Under the pieces are notes generated by a model, which worked only from the letters and a program-made list of their open reading frames with translations, did not search any database and was not told where the DNA came from. A stretch of 7,362 nt of DNA from the NCBI GenBank assembly GCA_964441275.1, contig CAYTUG010000036.1, positions 1 to 7,362 on the forward strand, in the 5' to 3' direction. Below are positions 5,396 to 7,362 of the stretch, piece after piece. How positions within the stretch are numbered: the first letter of the stretch is position 1; every line of letters begins with the position of its first letter. The stretch comes from SZUA-584 sp964441275. Its GTDB lineage: Bacteria; Bacillota; Clostridia; Christensenellales; SZUA-584. A program made the position numbers and the translations under genes.

Positions 5396-7159
5396 TCAAA
5401 AACAATCGCGCTGTTTGCTGTTTTCAAACTGACTGCAGTATAGCTTGGCATATGAACCTTTCGCTTTTATAAGCCGCTCATGTGTTCCGCGTTCGGTTAC
5501 TCCATCCTCATCCACAACAATTATTTCGTCTGCATTCTTTACGGTAGAAAGCCTGTGCGCAATAACCAAAGTGGTGCGCCCCTGCGCTAACTGCTCAAAA
5601 CTCTTCTGTATTCGCTGCTCGGTAATGCTGTCGAGTGCGGAAGTTGCCTCATCAAGTATCAGCACAGGCGGGTTTTTAAGGAATATGCGCGCAATCGATA
5701 TGCGCTGCTTCTGCCCCCCGGAAAGGCGCACTCCGCGCTCGCCTACCTCGGTATCGTAACCGTCTTCCATTTCCATAATGGCTTCATGTATTTCGGCCTT
5801 CTTTGCCGCTTCGATTATCTCTTCTTCGCTAGCGTCAATACGGCCGTAGCGAATATTTTCCCGCACGCTGCCCGCAAATAAAAATACATCCTGTGACACG
5901 ATGCCAATATTGCGCCGCAAAGACAGCAATGAAACATCGCGAATATCGTTGCCGTCTATAGCTATGCGCCCGCTGTCCGCCTCATAAAACCGGGGGATAA
6001 GGTGACAAAGCGTGGTCTTGCCGCCTCCTGACGGCCCTACCAACGCTAACGTTTTGCCCGCTTCAATGGTAAGGCTTAAATTGTTAAGCACCCGGGTGTG
6101 GTCATCATAAGAAAAACTGACGTTTTCAAATTCGATTAGCCCTTTTACGTTTGTAAGCTCACGCGCGTTTTCCGCTTCTGAAATTTCGGGTTGTTCCGCC
6201 AACAACTCGCGAAACCGTGAAAAACCGGCCGCGCCGCTTGAAAACGCTTCCATAAATGATGTCAGGCGCCGTATCGGCTGCAAAAACACGCCCACATACA
6301 ATGTAAATGTTACAAGACCGACATAATCGAACTTATTGTTCATTATTAAATATCCGCCGACTGCAATAACTGCAACCGAGAATAGATTAGTAAACAGACC
6401 CATACCGGATAAAAATATGCCCATTGTCTTATAAAAGCCGCTTTTCGAGCGTATAAAACGTGCGTTGTTCTTTGAGAATTTCTCTATTTCGTGATCTTCA
6501 TTGGTAAACGCTTTAGCTACCCGCGCTCCCGATATGCTCGATTCAATGCCGACATTGATGCCTGCGGTGCGCTCCTTAAGATTTTTTGAAGCTTTTATCA
6601 TACGGCGGCGCAGCATCATTACAAACAGCACGCCTATTGGCACCAATATGATTAAAACGAGCGCTAACTGCCAGCTTATGCTCAACATTACAACAAACGC
6701 GCCTACTATGGTCACTAATGATATAAACAGATCTTCGGGGCCATGATGAGCAAGTTCGGTTATTTCAAAAAGGTCGTTGGTCACGCGGGACATAAGCTGC
6801 CCGGTACGGTGTTTGTCGTAAAAGCGAAACGAAAGCCGTTGCAGGTGCGTGAACAAATCACGCCGCATATCTGCTTCCATTCGTACTCCTAATGTGTGCC
6901 CCCAATAGGTAACAATATATTCAAATACCGCACGCAAAAGGTATGCAACCACCAATGTGCCCATTAAAATAAAAAAATGGCCAAACAACTTGACGGGCAA
7001 CAGTTCGCTCATGGCGTAGCGTGATACAATGGGAAAAGACAGATCAATAACTGCAATAAGCAGTGCGCATATCATATCAAGCGCAAATAGTTTCTTGTGC
7101 GGGCGATAATATGAGAAAAACTGACGCAGCGGACTGCGAGTAACCGGGCTTTTTTTCAT
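5396..7159 (-). CDS. ABC exporter half-transporter (membrane domain fused to ATPase), MsbA/BmrA-like
   Basis: 587 residues, the usual length of a homodimeric (or paired) exporter of drugs, lipids or peptides. The N-terminal membrane domain has six spans (about 24-45, 62-84, 143-160, 165-183, 250-270, 280-297) with the typical RFYDKHRTGQLMSRVTND coupling segment (112-129). The ATPase domain has Walker A GPSGGGKTT (375-383), Q-loop Q423, signature LSGGQKQR (479-486), Walker B VLILDE (499-504), the SALD D-loop (507-510) and switch H535. All catalytic residues are present, so it should be active. There is no N-terminal C39 peptidase domain, so it is not a leader-cleaving bacteriocin exporter. The ATG at 7159 is chosen because AAGGAA lies 6 bases upstream; a longer frame to TTG 7228 would run through the promoter. 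It has its own promoter and a different base composition from the operon, so a link to it is uncertain. Confidence 0.95.
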   Translation of the reverse strand: MKKSPVTRSPLRQFFSYYRPHKKLFALDMICALLIAVIDLSFPIVSRYAMSELLPVKLFGHFFILMGTLVVAYLLRAVFEYIVTYWGHTLGVRMEADMRRDLFTHLQRLSFRFYDKHRTGQLMSRVTNDLFEITELAHHGPEDLFISLVTIVGAFVVMLSISWQLALVLIILVPIGVLFVMMLRRRMIKASKNLKERTAGINVGIESSISGARVAKAFTNEDHEIEKFSKNNARFIRSKSGFYKTMGIFLSGMGLFTNLFSVAVIAVGGYLIMNNKFDYVGLVTFTLYVGVFLQPIRRLTSFMEAFSSGAAGFSRFRELLAEQPEISEAENARELTNVKGLIEFENVSFSYDDHTRVLNNLSLTIEAGKTLALVGPSGGGKTTLCHLIPRFYEADSGRIAIDGNDIRDVSLLSLRRNIGIVSQDVFLFAGSVRENIRYGRIDASEEEIIEAAKKAEIHEAIMEMEDGYDTEVGERGVRLSGGQKQRISIARIFLKNPPVLILDEATSALDSITEQRIQKSFEQLAQGRTTLVIAHRLSTVKNADEIIVVDEDGVTERGTHERLIKAKGSYAKLYCSQFENSKQRDCF

Positions 7160-7165
7160 GTTAGA

Positions 7166-7171
7166 TTCCTT
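7166..7171 (-). promoter_or_regulatory. Ribosome binding site deciding the exporter start
   Basis: AAGGAA on the minus strand, six bases before ATG 7159. It supports the 587-residue form over a 610-residue form that opens with TTG at 7228. Confidence 0.7.
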
Positions 7172-7198
7172 GGTTGAATTGTATTTTAAGTCATAGTC

Positions 7199-7228
7199 AT
7201 TATACATTATCGCGGCGGCTAAATCCAA
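7199..7228 (-). promoter_or_regulatory. Promoter of the ABC exporter gene
   Basis: On the minus strand a perfect TATAAT (7204-7199) lies 18 bases after TTGGAT (7228-7223), a weak -35 box. Transcription would start near 7192, about 33 bases before the ATG at 7159, leaving room for the ribosome binding site. Confidence 0.6.
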
Positions 7229-7317
7229 TTTTGTGGCTGTTAATTATAACGGTCTAAATTGCAAGTTTAATTACCCGCCATATGCTACCAGTTACACCTA
7301 AGCCGCAAACGGTAGTG

Positions 7318-7340
7318 CCGAGAATTTTGTGTATTCTCCG
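7318..7340. repeat. Short inverted repeat upstream of the exporter promoter
   Basis: GAGAAT (7320-7325) and ATTCTC (7333-7338) pair perfectly around a 7-base loop. No T-run follows on either strand. It may be a regulator site or part of a structure of the next gene beyond the window. The rest of 7229-7362 holds nothing else I can support. Confidence 0.35.
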
Positions 7341-7362
7341 AATGTCAGATAATATTATATGG

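Noticed and set aside
7160..7228. 23-residue N-terminal extension of the exporter from a TTG
   Set aside because: It overlaps the -35 and -10 boxes and the ribosome binding site of the ATG at 7159.

Overview
The window looks like chromosomal DNA of an anaerobic Firmicute of the Clostridia type. This is inferred from AT-rich composition, strong AGGAG-type ribosome binding sites, TTGACA/TATAAT-like promoters, intrinsic terminators, a tRNA with encoded CCA, and small ABC-2 transporter genes packed with few-base overlaps. The species cannot be told from the sequence.

Layout. (1) 1-47: the 3' part of a tRNA-Pro (anticodon GGG) on the + strand, followed at 48-208 by an unusually dense series of hairpins. 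(2) 209-541: no convincing gene; it holds an orphan intrinsic terminator (about 332-376) that directly follows an 11-base tRNA-Pro-like 3' tail. (3) 542-828, minus strand: a small hypothetical gene broken by an apparent one-base frameshift. (4) 925-5055, minus strand: a tight six-gene operon with its own promoter (5091-5119) and terminator (842-883). In transcription order it encodes a small cationic exported protein with four cysteines, three polytopic ABC-2-like membrane proteins, one ABC ATPase, and a protein with one N-terminal membrane anchor and a strongly acidic outer domain. (5) 5056-5395: intergenic DNA with the operon promoter and a foldable, possibly branched structure. (6) 5396-7159, minus strand: a complete half-size ABC exporter (membrane domain fused to ATPase) with a separate promoter (7199-7228). 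(7) 7229-7362: upstream DNA, no gene.

How the parts may work together. The operon is the most interesting part. Its order and spacing suggest one unit in which an ABC-2 transporter, powered by the single ATPase and built from some or all of the three membrane proteins, handles the small secreted protein at the top (export, or protection of the producer), while the tethered acidic protein acts at the cell surface. No modification enzyme, peptidase or regulator gene is visible, so the link to a bacteriocin or other secreted-peptide system is an inference from context. The downstream-reading exporter gene at 5396-7159 lies upstream of the operon, has its own promoter and is visibly richer in G+C, so it is probably an independent multidrug- or lipid-type exporter.
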